Shown here in pieces: positions 1 through 8,162 of a stretch of 64,000 nt of DNA. This DNA is from Spirosoma sp. KUDC1026. Lineage in GTDB: Bacteria > Bacteroidota > Bacteroidia > Cytophagales > Spirosomataceae. Each line of letters begins with the position of its first letter. The stretch's first letter is position 1. The translations under genes and the position numbers were made by a program. Below the pieces are notes generated by a model. The model made no database searches and was not told the DNA's origin. It saw only the letters and a list, made by a program, of their open reading frames with translations. The DNA is taken from NCBI RefSeq assembly GCF_013375035.1, contig NZ_CP056032.1:5206001-5270000 (forward strand). The letters run 5' to 3'.

Positions 1-134
1 TTTTTTTGAACGGTAAAACTTTCTGGATGTACCTGCTCAAACTCCCGCTCCCACTGTGTGTATCGGTCCGGTTCGGCCTGTTTAAACCGGTCGGCATCAA
101 TCTTCTTCTGCGTTAGATACTCGGCAAATGTCAT
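1..134 (-). CDS. Conserved hypothetical protein, N-terminal part (runs off the window)
   Basis: The first 44 codons of a leftward gene are present, starting at the ATG whose complement is at 132-134. The peptide begins MTFAEYLTQKKIDADRF and is charged and helical, with no signal peptide or membrane segment. The reading frame is open to the window edge. I do not recognise the family. The rest of the gene lies outside the window, so its length and function cannot be judged. Confidence 0.7.
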   Translation of the reverse strand, partial: MTFAEYLTQKKIDADRFKQAEPDRYTQWEREFEQVHPESFTVQK

Positions 135-243
135 TCGTTAACAAAGGGTTATCGGCAAGCGGATACCCAGCTAAAGTAATTATCAGTACTACCTGTAAAT
201 GTACAGAAAAGGGCTTCTTGGAATAGCATTTTGTGAATTACTG

Positions 244-285
244 CTTGAACAACCATAGCCAGCTGGTTAGCTATGGTTGTTCAAG
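244..285. terminator. 16-bp inverted repeat, probable terminator
   Basis: Perfect 16-base arms at 244-259 and 270-285 enclose a 10-base loop. A T-rich run (TTTTATTTTAG) follows on the plus strand. It lies between the leftward AHSA1 gene and the leftward gene at the window start. The direction of termination is unclear because the T-run favours the plus strand while the flanking genes read leftward. Confidence 0.5.
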
Positions 286-444
286 TTTTATTTTAGTCTC
301 GTTATCGCTGCCCAAACTCCACGTAAACGCCTGCCCCAGGCAAAAGTGACTTTTCCGTTTCACCATTACCAAAAATGATGTGATAACCGGCATTCGCAGT
401 GCCCCCCAACACAGGGGAGAGTTCGTATTGTATCCTAGACAAAC
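286..444. other. Intergenic stretch with a short open frame on the minus strand
   Basis: No intact gene is visible. A leftward open frame ending with a TAA at 302-304 reads through this stretch and has a protein-like end (GYHIIFGNGETEKSLLPGAG followed by a few residues). Its upstream part lies inside the 3' end of the AHSA1 gene in another frame and has no good start codon. It may be the remnant 3' end of a gene, or chance. Confidence 0.25.
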
Positions 445-951
445 TCAACCATTGGCATGCTTTTCACTTTGTTGCAATAAAATGGCCAATAGCTCTTCAA
501 GGTTTCTCAGCGTCATAGCCGTTCCCTCTTTGAAGCCCATGGCAAGCATTTTATCCAGGCGGTCAAGCGATTCATTATAAATGCTGATACGGACGGTTGT
601 CTTCCCGTTTTGCTCGCTGAACGTTAAATCCCACTCAGAGCCGGGTAACTCTGGATTTTCATCTTTGTCCGCAAACGCATTCAACAATTTGAAGTTGGTT
701 TTCGGGCTAATGGACGTATACTTCTGAATTGACCAATGCTCTTCTCCGCCGGGGCTTACCATGGCATAAAACCGTCGGCCGCCCACTTCGAAATCCATAA
801 ATTTCGTTTTTGAGGTCCAGGGTTTGGGTGCCCACCATTGATCCAGAATTTCCGGCCTGGTGTATGCATCCCATACCAGCGAAAGACCCGCATTAAATTC
901 GCGGGAAAAGGTTACTGTTTTTGTTTTTCTGTCAACGGCGAAATCATTCAT
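445..951 (-). CDS. SRPBCC / AHSA1-domain protein
   Basis: This 168-residue protein has the helix-grip fold of the activator of Hsp90 ATPase homologue 1-like family. The N-terminal strand ([19 protein letters not shown]) leads to the family motif around [12 protein letters not shown], then the beta-rich core and a long C-terminal helix. The length is typical. Such proteins bind small hydrophobic ligands, and the ligand here is unknown. The gene lies two bases downstream of an ArsR-type regulator in the same direction, a very common pairing in bacteria, so the two are almost certainly co-transcribed and controlled by that regulator. Confidence 0.9.
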   Translation of the reverse strand: MNDFAVDRKTKTVTFSREFNAGLSLVWDAYTRPEILDQWWAPKPWTSKTKFMDFEVGGRRFYAMVSPGGEEHWSIQKYTSISPKTNFKLLNAFADKDENPELPGSEWDLTFSEQNGKTTVRISIYNESLDRLDKMLAMGFKEGTAMTLRNLEELLAILLQQSEKHANG

Positions 952-953
952 TT

Positions 954-1268
954 TTATCCTGTTTTAAGTGTTGATAATACGTCGTCAAGTTGATTAAAAC
1001 GGGTTTCCCACATGTTTCTGAACTGGTTTACCCACTGATCCACCTCTTTTATTTTTTCGACTTCGAGTGAGTAGTAGATCTCCCGGCCTTGCTGTTCCTG
1101 TTTCACCAGTTCACATTCAGTGAGTATGCGCAGGTGTTTGGAAACCGATTGGCGGGTCGTATTGAAGTTGTCAGCAATAGCGCTGGGTGTCATCGCCTGC
1201 ACGGCAATCAGGGTAATGATTGCCCGCCTTGTGGGATCGGCTATAGCCTGAAAAATATCTCGTCTCAT
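954..1268 (-). CDS. ArsR-family winged-helix transcriptional regulator
   Basis: The protein is 104 residues, the usual size for ArsR/SmtB repressors. It opens with [20 protein letters not shown], the classic start of the AHSA1-associated subfamily. The recognition helix region is [14 protein letters not shown] (about residues 36-49), followed by the wing with REIYYSLE. No metal-binding cysteine pair is visible, so metal sensing is unlikely. It sits directly upstream of the AHSA1 gene. A 20-bp perfect inverted repeat overlaps its probable promoter just before the start codon, which suggests autoregulation. Confidence 0.93.
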   Translation of the reverse strand: MRRDIFQAIADPTRRAIITLIAVQAMTPSAIADNFNTTRQSVSKHLRILTECELVKQEQQGREIYYSLEVEKIKEVDQWVNQFRNMWETRFNQLDDVLSTLKTG

Positions 1269-1285
1269 CTTGTTTACAATTCACC

Positions 1286-1335
1286 TAGCGAAACCGAATG
1301 GTTGCAAATATACGCGCAACCATTCGGTTTCGCTA
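1286..1335 (-). promoter_or_regulatory. Probable ArsR operator overlapping a promoter
   Basis: Two perfect 20-base arms (1286-1305 and 1316-1335) flank a 10-base centre. On the minus strand the centre contains TATATTTG (1305-1312), a match to the Bacteroidota -7 element TAnnTTTG, about 40 bases before the regulator's ATG. A dimeric ArsR protein bound here would block the promoter of its own operon. Operator function is inferred from position and symmetry. Confidence 0.6.
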
Positions 1336-1628
1336 TTTTTTCAATTTAAACCGGCAGAAATCAACTAACCGGCAGAACTAGTGTCTCCTTTAATCGTGCC
1401 GATGGAGCGTTCAGTGGCAGTTCGCAACACGGCAACAGGTCCAGTTATTGACCAGTCTTTTCGCCAATAAACGTAACAAAGCCTCTACCAGCATTGGTAT
1501 TTGACCAAGGCATTCGGCCCCTTCTTTTATCCATTCGTCAGGAGCAAATGGGCATTTAGCGGATAATTAACAGGCCTGATTAAACGCTGAGGGCGGTTTT
1601 GCCTCTAACAACCAGTAAACACTAAACA
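1336..1628. other. Intergenic region without a recognisable gene
   Basis: Between the divergent ArsR operon and the small secreted protein I see no open frame with protein-like content, no RNA gene and no strong hairpin. It must hold the promoter of the gene at 1629, but I cannot pick a convincing -33/-7 pair. Confidence 0.4.
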
Positions 1629-2039
1629 ATGCCGATCATGAAAAAGACAATCATTGCCGCCTTTGCATTTGTTCTGATGACCACCAGCGCAACCATGGCG
1701 CAACGTGTATATTCTGCCCCTTTCGATAACCGTGGCCCTCGCGGAGGCAGCTACGCTTACGACCGGGATCAATTCCAGGACGAAATGAAAATCGAACGCC
1801 TGAATGCCCTGGTCGGCCTGAGCCGCAAACAGGAACGTGAGTTACACCGAATCGAAGATCGTTACGATCAACAAATGGCCCGCACGCGGATGACGCCCGA
1901 AGGCTACCGCCGGTTCAACGAGCAGAAACGTACCGAGTTCCTGTCGGTGCTGACCAGATCGCAACGTGAGCGCTTGTTCGCTCTGCAACAAAACAACCGA
2001 CGTAATAACGCTTACAGCTACGGTCGTCGGGGATATTAA
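1629..2039 (+). CDS. Small secreted basic protein
   Basis: 136 residues. A typical Sec signal peptide occupies about residues 1-24 and ends in TMA-Q. The start could equally be the second Met (ATG at 1638, MKKTIIAAFAF), which gives a tighter signal peptide. The mature part is Arg/Tyr/Gln-rich and mostly helical, with the stretch LSRKQERELHRIEDRYDQQM and a C-terminal Arg/Asn/Tyr tail. It loosely resembles small periplasmic LTXXQ/Spy-like proteins in size and helical charge pattern, but no family motif is certain. It stands alone, with a strong terminator just downstream. Confidence 0.75.
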   Translation: MPIMKKTIIAAFAFVLMTTSATMAQRVYSAPFDNRGPRGGSYAYDRDQFQDEMKIERLNALVGLSRKQERELHRIEDRYDQQMARTRMTPEGYRRFNEQKRTEFLSVLTRSQRERLFALQQNNRRNNAYSYGRRGY

Positions 2040-2071
2040 GTTGCCTATTGGAGCTAACGTAAAATAACGCT

Positions 2072-2126
2072 GGTCGGGGTTTGTGAAGTAAATGTTAATT
2101 TATTTCACAAACCCCGGCCTTTTTTG
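2072..2126 (+). terminator. Rho-independent terminator
   Basis: Arms of 21 bases (2072-2092 and 2099-2119, one G-T mismatch pair in each half) with a 6-base loop are followed by a run of Ts. It lies 32 bases after the stop codon of the small secreted protein. Confidence 0.85.
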
Positions 2127-2136
2127 TTCCGGGGCT

Positions 2137-2144
2137 TACTTTTG
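2137..2144 (+). promoter_or_regulatory. Possible -7 element of the beta-glucosidase gene
   Basis: TACTTTTG matches the Bacteroidota TAnnTTTG -7 consensus 40 bases before the GH1 start codon and just after the preceding terminator. No clear -33 TTG sits at the usual distance, so this is tentative. Confidence 0.35.
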
Positions 2145-2183
2145 ACCTAGTCATCAGTAGTTAGTTTACCTGACAGAATACGT

Positions 2184-3581
2184 ATGTTAGTTGACACGCC
2201 CGTTTTTGACCGCCATGCGTTCGGGGAGAATTTTGTGTGGGGAACGGCCACGGCGGCTTATCAGATCGAAGGGGCCGTGGATCGCGACGGTCGGGGCCCT
2301 TCTGTCTGGGATACGTTCTGCCACCAGAAAGGACGAGTAAAAACGGGTGAACATGCCGATCAGGCCTGCGAGTTCTACGACCGCTACGAATCAGATCTAC
2401 AACTCCATAAGTCGTTAGGGTTTGATGCGTTCCGGTTTTCCGTATCCTGGTCCCGAATTTTGCCCGACGGGATTGGTCCCCAGCAGGGCGGGCGGCTCAA
2501 CGAAGCGGGGCTGGCTTTTTACGACCGTCTGATCGACCACTGCCTGGCGCTGGGCATGACCCCCTGGATTACGCTCTATCACTGGGACCTGCCGCAGGCA
2601 CTGGAGGATAAGGGCGGTTGGCCGAACCGCCAGATCCTGGTCTGGTTTGCCGAATACGTCGACATTGTCACTAAAGCTTTTGGGCATAAGGTAAAGAACT
2701 GGATCGTGCTGAACGAACCGCTGGCCTTTTCGGTGCTGGGTTATTTTACGGGGCAGCACGCGCCCGGCCGACGTAGTTTCCGGAGTCTGCTTCCGGCCAT
2801 TCACCACACGGCTATGGCGCAGGCTGAAGGGGGCCGACTTGTCCGGCAGAACGTACCTGATGCGCAGGTAGGCACTACGTTCTCCTGTTCGCCAGTACAC
2901 CCGTTTACCGATTCGGCCCGCGATCAGGCGGCTGCTATTCGTGTCGATGCGCTGCTGAATCGGCTATTCATCGAGCCGTCGCTCGGCCTGGGTTATCCGG
3001 ACAAGGATCTGCCGTTCCTGGCTGGTATTCCGAAAAGAGTAGCGAAACCCGGTGATATGGAGAAACTGGCCTTCGACTTCGATTTCATCGGCTTACAGCA
3101 TTATTTCCGAGCCGTTGTCGAGTCGTCCTACTTCATGCCTTATCTATGGGCCAAAGACGTATCGCCCCTCCGGCGGGGCATTGAGAAAATTACCGAAATG
3201 GGCTGGGAAGTGAACCCGGAAAGTATGTACCAGATTATTCAGCAGTTTGCCCGTTACGATGGTATCAAAAAGCTGTACATCGCCGAGAGCGGGGCTGCTT
3301 TTTACGATACGGTGCAGAACGGCGTCGTCCACGATCCCGCCCGAACGGACTACCACCGGCAATGTCTGCATCAGGTACTACGCGCCCAGCAGGATGGCAT
3401 TCCCGTGGCGGGCTATTTCGTCTGGACCTTCCTGGATAATTTCGAATGGGCCGAAGGATACCGGCCTCGGTTCGGGCTGGTGTACGTCAACTTCCGAACG
3501 CAGCAACGTATCGTCAAGGCATCGGGGCAGTGGTTTCGGCAGTTGCTGATAACGCCGGAATCAGCGGCAATTGAGTACTAG
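2184..3581 (+). CDS. GH1 family beta-glucosidase
   Basis: A 465-residue single-domain glycoside hydrolase family 1 enzyme, full length for the family, with no signal peptide, so cytoplasmic. It should hydrolyse beta-glucosidic ends of cellobiose-type or plant glucosides with retention. The N-terminal signature GENFVWGTATAAYQIEGA is complete. The acid/base glutamate is in VLNEP near residue 177 and the nucleophile glutamate in YIAESG near residue 367, where the usual ENG is ESG. The substrate-contact motif WTFLDNFEWAEGY is present near the C-terminus. The DUF2267 gene downstream is probably independent. Confidence 0.95.
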   Translation: MLVDTPVFDRHAFGENFVWGTATAAYQIEGAVDRDGRGPSVWDTFCHQKGRVKTGEHADQACEFYDRYESDLQLHKSLGFDAFRFSVSWSRILPDGIGPQQGGRLNEAGLAFYDRLIDHCLALGMTPWITLYHWDLPQALEDKGGWPNRQILVWFAEYVDIVTKAFGHKVKNWIVLNEPLAFSVLGYFTGQHAPGRRSFRSLLPAIHHTAMAQAEGGRLVRQNVPDAQVGTTFSCSPVHPFTDSARDQAAAIRVDALLNRLFIEPSLGLGYPDKDLPFLAGIPKRVAKPGDMEKLAFDFDFIGLQHYFRAVVESSYFMPYLWAKDVSPLRRGIEKITEMGWEVNPESMYQIIQQFARYDGIKKLYIAESGAAFYDTVQNGVVHDPARTDYHRQCLHQVLRAQQDGIPVAGYFVWTFLDNFEWAEGYRPRFGLVYVNFRTQQRIVKASGQWFRQLLITPESAAIEY

Positions 3582-3666
3582 CCTGCCCAACTTTAACCTG
3601 ATTTTCCAAACCCCTTTCCTGATCAGGGAGTTGTCTGCATACGAACCAACTAAGTTGATCAACGTT

Positions 3667-4080
3667 ATGCAGTATCCCGAATTTATTCATGCAGCCAAAG
3701 AAAAACTGGGCGTTCAGACCGAACAGGAAGTACTGGATATAACCCGCGCTTTTCTGCACACGCTTACCGAACACCTGGCTGGCAATGCGGCCGATAATCT
3801 AGGTGCTCAACTACCCGCTCCGCTCCTCGATATTATTCGCGAGGTTAGTCCCGAAGACCGTGACCAGGGCGAACGGTTCAAATTAACCGAGTTTTACGAA
3901 CGGGTTGCCGACAAACTGGGCGTCGACAATGAAACCGGTAAGCAGTACACGCATCAGTTCATGCAGGTCTTCGGTCCGATGGTTACTGAAGGCGAGCTGC
4001 ACAAAATCAAGATTACCCTGTCGGACGATTACGCGCCACTGTTTGATAGCGTCCTGTCATCACAGAACGCCCCTCAATAG
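3667..4080 (+). CDS. DUF2267 protein
   Basis: The frame is open from 3571, but I chose the ATG at 3667 because the family normally starts at MxYPEFI, here MQYPEFIHAAKEKLG. That gives 137 residues, the usual length, and avoids overlap with the beta-glucosidase gene. Two helical repeats are visible, each with an L-G-V/A-hydrophobic pattern and an (F/Y)xxRVADKLG-like motif (FYERVADKLGVD at about residues 77-88). The family is small, soluble and of unknown function, often near stress or metabolic genes. No partner is evident here. Confidence 0.8.
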   Translation: MQYPEFIHAAKEKLGVQTEQEVLDITRAFLHTLTEHLAGNAADNLGAQLPAPLLDIIREVSPEDRDQGERFKLTEFYERVADKLGVDNETGKQYTHQFMQVFGPMVTEGELHKIKITLSDDYAPLFDSVLSSQNAPQ

Positions 4081-4098
4081 GCAGCAGTCAATTTTTGT

Positions 4099-4152
4099 GT
4101 AAATCGGAGCGGGTTTCGGCGTAGGCTGACCCACTCCGGTTTACACTTTTTT
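4099..4152 (+). terminator. Rho-independent terminator
   Basis: Sixteen-base arms at 4099-4114 and 4129-4144 pair with two mismatches around a 14-base loop and are followed by CTTTTTT. The hairpin ends the DUF2267 transcript before the CoA-transferase gene. Confidence 0.7.
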
Positions 4153-4168
4153 ATTACGCTCCTCTTTC

Positions 4169-5449
4169 ATGATACACCTACCCATTACCACGCCCGAAGA
4201 GGCCGTTTCTAGTATTCAGTCCGGCAACCGGGTTTTTATTCATAGTGTCGCCCAAACGCCCCATGTCCTGATCCGGGCAATGGTCGCGCGGGCTGGTGAG
4301 CTACGCGACGTTGAAATCTGCCACATGCATACCGAGGGGCCACTCCCTTACCTGGAAGAACAATATCAGGGTTCATTTAAGCCCAACTCGTTCTTTATCG
4401 GAGCTAACATGCGGAAGCAGCTCAATCAGGGTATCGGCGATTACGTGCCTGTGTTTCTAAGTGAAATTCCTTTGTTGTTCCGGCGCAATATCCTGCCGAT
4501 TGACGTAGCACTGATTCAGGTATCGCCCCCCGACCAACACGGCTACTGTTCACTGGGACCGTCGGTCGATATTTCGCTGGCGGCTATTCAGACGGCCAAG
4601 TACGTGGTGGCGCAGATCAATCCCAACGTACCCCGTACTCACGGCGACGGCCTGATTCCGGTGTCGATGCTTCATGCAGCCATCGAAGTAGATGAGCCGA
4701 TCTACGAGGTATCCCTGCCGCAGATTACGGCTACGGATCGTAAAATTGGCCAGTATGTAGCCAGCCTGGTCGACGACGGCGCTACGCTGCAGCTCGGTAT
4801 CGGCGGGATTCCGAACGCAACGCTGGCCGAACTGGTCCACCACAAAGGGCTGGGAATTCATACGGAGATGTTCTCCGACGGGGTGCTCGATCTGGTTGAG
4901 CGGGGTGTTATCACCGGGGAGCACAAAGCCGTATTACCCCACCGGATTGTTTCCACCTTTGTCATGGGTAGTAAGCGGGTGTATGACTTCGTCGACGATA
5001 ACCCGATGGTCACGATGAAACAGGTGAGCTATACCAACGATACGGCCATCATCCGGCGTAACCCAAAAGTAACGGCAATCAACTCGGCCATTGAGATAGA
5101 CCTGACCGGTCAGGTCTGCGCCGACACCATTGGTACGTACCAGTACTCGGGCGTTGGCGGTCAGATGGATTTTGTGCGGGGCGCATCGCTGTCGGAAGGC
5201 GGCAAACCAATCATTGCGCTGGCTTCGTCCACAAGAACTGGTCAGAGCAAGATTGTTCCCTTCCTAAAAGAGGGAGCTGGCGTAACGACCACCCGCGCCC
5301 ACGTGCATTACATCGTCACCGAATACGGCATCGCCGATCTGTACGGGCAGAACCTACGTCAGCGCGCCCGTGCTCTTATCAACATCGCTCACCCCGACCA
5401 CCGCGAAGCGCTGGAACGGCAGGCGCACGAGCGGTTCGGACGGTATTAA
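4169..5449 (+). CDS. Acetyl-CoA hydrolase / CoA-transferase (4-hydroxybutyrate CoA-transferase-like)
   Basis: 426 residues, full length for the class I CoA-transferase family that includes acetyl-CoA hydrolase and 4-hydroxybutyrate or butyryl CoA-transferases. Visible motifs are QVSPPDQHGYCSLGPSVD, the glycine-rich LGIGGIPNATLAEL and the strand GIHTEMFSDGVLDLVERG (about residues 229-247), whose glutamate is the expected catalytic residue forming the acyl-CoA thioester. The C-terminal domain has GGQMDFVRGAS and ITEYGIADL-like VTEYGIADL. It should move CoA between acetate and another short acid in the cytoplasm. The exact substrate cannot be read from sequence. A monocistronic transcript is likely. 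Confidence 0.9.
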   Translation: MIHLPITTPEEAVSSIQSGNRVFIHSVAQTPHVLIRAMVARAGELRDVEICHMHTEGPLPYLEEQYQGSFKPNSFFIGANMRKQLNQGIGDYVPVFLSEIPLLFRRNILPIDVALIQVSPPDQHGYCSLGPSVDISLAAIQTAKYVVAQINPNVPRTHGDGLIPVSMLHAAIEVDEPIYEVSLPQITATDRKIGQYVASLVDDGATLQLGIGGIPNATLAELVHHKGLGIHTEMFSDGVLDLVERGVITGEHKAVLPHRIVSTFVMGSKRVYDFVDDNPMVTMKQVSYTNDTAIIRRNPKVTAINSAIEIDLTGQVCADTIGTYQYSGVGGQMDFVRGASLSEGGKPIIALASSTRTGQSKIVPFLKEGAGVTTTRAHVHYIVTEYGIADLYGQNLRQRARALINIAHPDHREALERQAHERFGRY

Positions 5450-5486
5450 ACGCAAGTGCCTCTATTTATCAAAACAATACATACTG

Positions 5487-5578
5487 TTTTGTCATCCCAA
5501 ACGAAGGAGGGATCTTAACGCTTCCTAACTCTCAAGCTAGGCCGCTTTAAGATCCCTCCTTCGTTTGGGATGACAAAA
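5487..5578. repeat. Large inverted repeat, dispersed-element-like
   Basis: Two perfect 32-base arms (5487-5518 and 5547-5578) enclose a 28-base loop. The arms begin TTTTGTCATCCCAAACGAAG, which resembles the GTCATCCC-type interspersed palindromes seen in many Bacteroidota genomes. It lies between convergent genes, so it may also act as a bidirectional terminator (T-run and A-run at the outer ends). Confidence 0.75.
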
Positions 5579-5603
5579 ACTGATGGCGAACGCCCGTCTA
5601 CAG

Positions 5604-6494
5604 CTACACTTTCAGCTTCTCAATGTTCTTGTAGCTGATCGCAATTGACTCTAGTGGAGGAAGTTTGCAGACATCCTGCTCCACAAAGTAATGGGTCATA
5701 CCCGCCGTTTTCTTCGCGTCGAAAATGCGCTGGAAATCGATAGAGCCCGTTCCCACCGGCGCAAACGCCCGTTCGGCCGTTTTTTCCATGTCTTTTACGT
5801 GCCATAGCGGGAACCGGCCAGGGTGCTTCTTGAACAGTTCAACGGGGTCCTGCTTGGCAAACGTAGCCCAGTACAGATCCAACTCGAACTGCACCAGTTT
5901 CGAGTCGGTGCCCTTAGCCAGGATGTCGTAAGGCAGTTGACCGTCCATTTCCTGGAATTCGAAATCGTGGTTGTGGTAGCAGAACTGGATACCGGCTTTC
6001 TTACACGTCTCGGCCGATTTGTTGAACAGCTCGGCGAACATCTTGTAATCGTCCAGTTTGGTACGTTCCTGCGGGAACAGGTAGGCGCAAACCATGTATT
6101 TCTGACTAATAGCTGCCGCATCGTCAACGGCCCGCTGCCAGTCGTTTGTCAGGCTGCCTTTCATGTTCGGCATCGTTTTGCCCGACGTGTAGTGTCCACT
6201 TGGCGCTTTCAGGCCCAGATCTTTCAGAAGCGCCGAGAACTCTTTCGGCGTTTTTCCAAAGAACTTGCCGTCGTTATAGCCAAATGGTTCCACTTCCTTG
6301 TAACCGATCTCAGCTACTTTTTTCAGTGTGCCATCCGGGTCTTTGCCCATGGCTTCGCGCAGTGTATAGAGCTGTAGACCAACCTGTTTGGGAGCCGCGG
6401 CAAATACATTCGCAGACGGTAGCATAGCCACTGAAGCAGCCAGGGCACCCAGGCGCAGAAACTCCTGGCGGGTAATTTTAGACTTGTTATTCAT
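5604..6494 (-). CDS. Exported sugar phosphate isomerase/epimerase-like TIM-barrel protein
   Basis: 296 residues of the xylose isomerase-like/AP endonuclease 2 family. The N-terminus has a Tat-like export signal (SKITRQEFLRLGALAASVAM), though only one arginine is in the twin-arginine position, so Sec export is also possible. Family motifs follow: VGLQLYTLR, EVEPFGY, a metal-ligand region FCYHNHDFEF, QFELDLYWA, and PLWHVKDM. These proteins usually bind a divalent metal and act on sugars or inositols. The specific reaction is unknown. No co-directional neighbour is close enough for an operon. Confidence 0.88.
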   Translation of the reverse strand: MNNKSKITRQEFLRLGALAASVAMLPSANVFAAAPKQVGLQLYTLREAMGKDPDGTLKKVAEIGYKEVEPFGYNDGKFFGKTPKEFSALLKDLGLKAPSGHYTSGKTMPNMKGSLTNDWQRAVDDAAAISQKYMVCAYLFPQERTKLDDYKMFAELFNKSAETCKKAGIQFCYHNHDFEFQEMDGQLPYDILAKGTDSKLVQFELDLYWATFAKQDPVELFKKHPGRFPLWHVKDMEKTAERAFAPVGTGSIDFQRIFDAKKTAGMTHYFVEQDVCKLPPLESIAISYKNIEKLKV

Positions 6495-6698
6495 GTGAGA
6501 TGATCAGGTTATTCGGCACGTAGCTAACGCCCGTACCATAGATAGGCGAAAGGTACGTAGAGTTTAATTTCGACTCACATAAAATCGGGCAATACTGAGA
6601 TTTTTTTGTCTGTTTCGGAGCAAGTATAATAACTAGAAACGCTTGACCGCTTCAATTCAACCCTAGAAACAAGGGTATATCGGCGCTGGTGCGCTCAT

Positions 6699-8051
6699 TT
6701 ACAACTCCGACAGGAGTGCCTGCGCAATCATGAAATAGACGCCGATGCCGATCAGATCATTTGCTGTTGTGATAAACGGACCGGAGGCTACGGCGGGGTT
6801 TATCCCTATTTTGTTGAGCAGCAGGGGCGTTACGGTTCCCATGAAGGAGGCCAGCAGCACTACGGCCAGCAGGGACGTAGCGACGACAAAAAATAGCCGG
6901 GGCTCGCCGATCAGGAAGGTGTACGTACCAGCAATTAACCCGACGACCATGCCGTTGATGATGGCCACCAGCAGGGTCCGGAACAGCCGTCGGCCCAGCG
7001 TCGTACTCAGTCCCGCCGTATCGGCCAGGCTCTGTAAAATCAGCGAAGAGGTCTGAATACCAACGTTTCCGCCCGTTGAGCCAATGATGGGAATGAACGC
7101 GGCCAGTGCGGCAACTTTACCCAGTTCGCTCTGAAAACCGTTGATTACCGTAGCCGCTAAGAGACTTCCCACCGCCCCGGCAACGAGCCAGGGAAGCTGC
7201 ACTTTTGACCGCGCCCAGACGCTGTCATCTTCTTCGACCTCGCCCGACAAACCGGAAATCACCTGAAAGTCTTCTTCGGCCTGCTCAGTAATGACGTCGA
7301 CAATGTCATCAATCGTGATCCGGCCCAGCAGCCGCTGCTGAATGTTTACCACCGGAACAGTGTCCAGGTCATACCGTCGCATCACCTCGGCAACTTCATT
7401 GACCGGACGGTACGTTTCGACAAAGACAATGTCGTCTTCGTAAATATCGGCGATCTTGGTTGTCTTACGGGCAAGCACGATCTTTTTCAGCGACACTAGC
7501 CCTAGCAGTTTTCCCTGGTCGTCGACCACGTAAACGGCGTAGACATTCTCAACGTCTTCGGCCTGCTGGCGGATCTCCTCGATGCAGGCATTGACGGTTA
7601 AATTAACGTTGATTTTGATCAGCTCTTTCTGCATCAACCCACCCGCTACGCTGTCGTCGTAATGGAGTAAGTCAAGAATAAAGCGGGCCTGTTCGCGGTC
7701 TTCGAGCAGCCCGATGACCTCCTCCCGAATCTGAATGGGTTGTTCATTCAATACGTCTACGGCGTCATCCGAATCCATCTGGTTGATAAACGGCGCCAGT
7801 TCTTCGGACGTAAAGGTTTTCAGCAGACTGGTCCGGTCGGTGGGATCGAGATTCGCCAGAATCTCCGCCCCTACCGACCGGTCAAGTAAACTCAGTAAGT
7901 AATGAGCGGACTGCGGTTCCAGTTCGTAGAGAATTTCCGAAATATCGGCCGGATAAAGCTCTTCCATCTCCGCCCGAAGCTGGGTATCATCACCCGCTTC
8001 GATGGCAGTCTGGAGTTGCTCAAGATATTCTTTAGTCAGTTCGAATGTCAT
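6699..8051 (-). CDS. mgtE: Magnesium transporter MgtE
   Basis: 450 residues with the full MgtE layout. There is an N-terminal superhelical MgtE_N domain (about 20-130, with LLSLLDRSVGAEILANLDP), two CBS domains (about 135-255) that gate by sensing cytoplasmic Mg2+, a linking helix, and five membrane helices (about 288-448). The pore region motif PIIGSTGGNVGIQTSSL is intact, as is GPFITTANDLIGIGVYF in the last helix. It is an inner-membrane Mg2+ channel. The mRNA leader just upstream is an almost pure pyrimidine tract. rsmA lies upstream in the same direction, 111 bases away, so co-transcription is possible. Confidence 0.95.
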   Translation of the reverse strand: MTFELTKEYLEQLQTAIEAGDDTQLRAEMEELYPADISEILYELEPQSAHYLLSLLDRSVGAEILANLDPTDRTSLLKTFTSEELAPFINQMDSDDAVDVLNEQPIQIREEVIGLLEDREQARFILDLLHYDDSVAGGLMQKELIKINVNLTVNACIEEIRQQAEDVENVYAVYVVDDQGKLLGLVSLKKIVLARKTTKIADIYEDDIVFVETYRPVNEVAEVMRRYDLDTVPVVNIQQRLLGRITIDDIVDVITEQAEEDFQVISGLSGEVEEDDSVWARSKVQLPWLVAGAVGSLLAATVINGFQSELGKVAALAAFIPIIGSTGGNVGIQTSSLILQSLADTAGLSTTLGRRLFRTLLVAIINGMVVGLIAGTYTFLIGEPRLFFVVATSLLAVVLLASFMGTVTPLLLNKIGINPAVASGPFITTANDLIGIGVYFMIAQALLSEL

Positions 8052-8162
8052 TGGGAAAGGAGGACAGGAGGAAAGGGGAGGAAGCAGGAAAGGAGGAAAG
8101 GTTCTAGTTGCTTTCCCTTTCTTCCCTCTCCCGCTACGGCGTACCGTTCCCCCTCCTCCTTT
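8052..8162. other. Purine/pyrimidine tract between rsmA and mgtE
   Basis: On the plus strand the first half is almost entirely purine (blocks of GGAGGA and GGAAAGG) and the second half mostly pyrimidine (CTTTCCC, CCCCCTCCTCC). The two halves can partly pair with each other. Because mgtE reads leftward, its leader RNA is pyrimidine-rich. No riboswitch known to me is recognisable. Confidence 0.5.

Noticed and set aside
2415-2900. 161-residue frame antisense to the beta-glucosidase gene
   Set aside because: It is a shadow of a strongly conserved GH1 gene; its content is low in hydrophobic pattern and it has no promoter.
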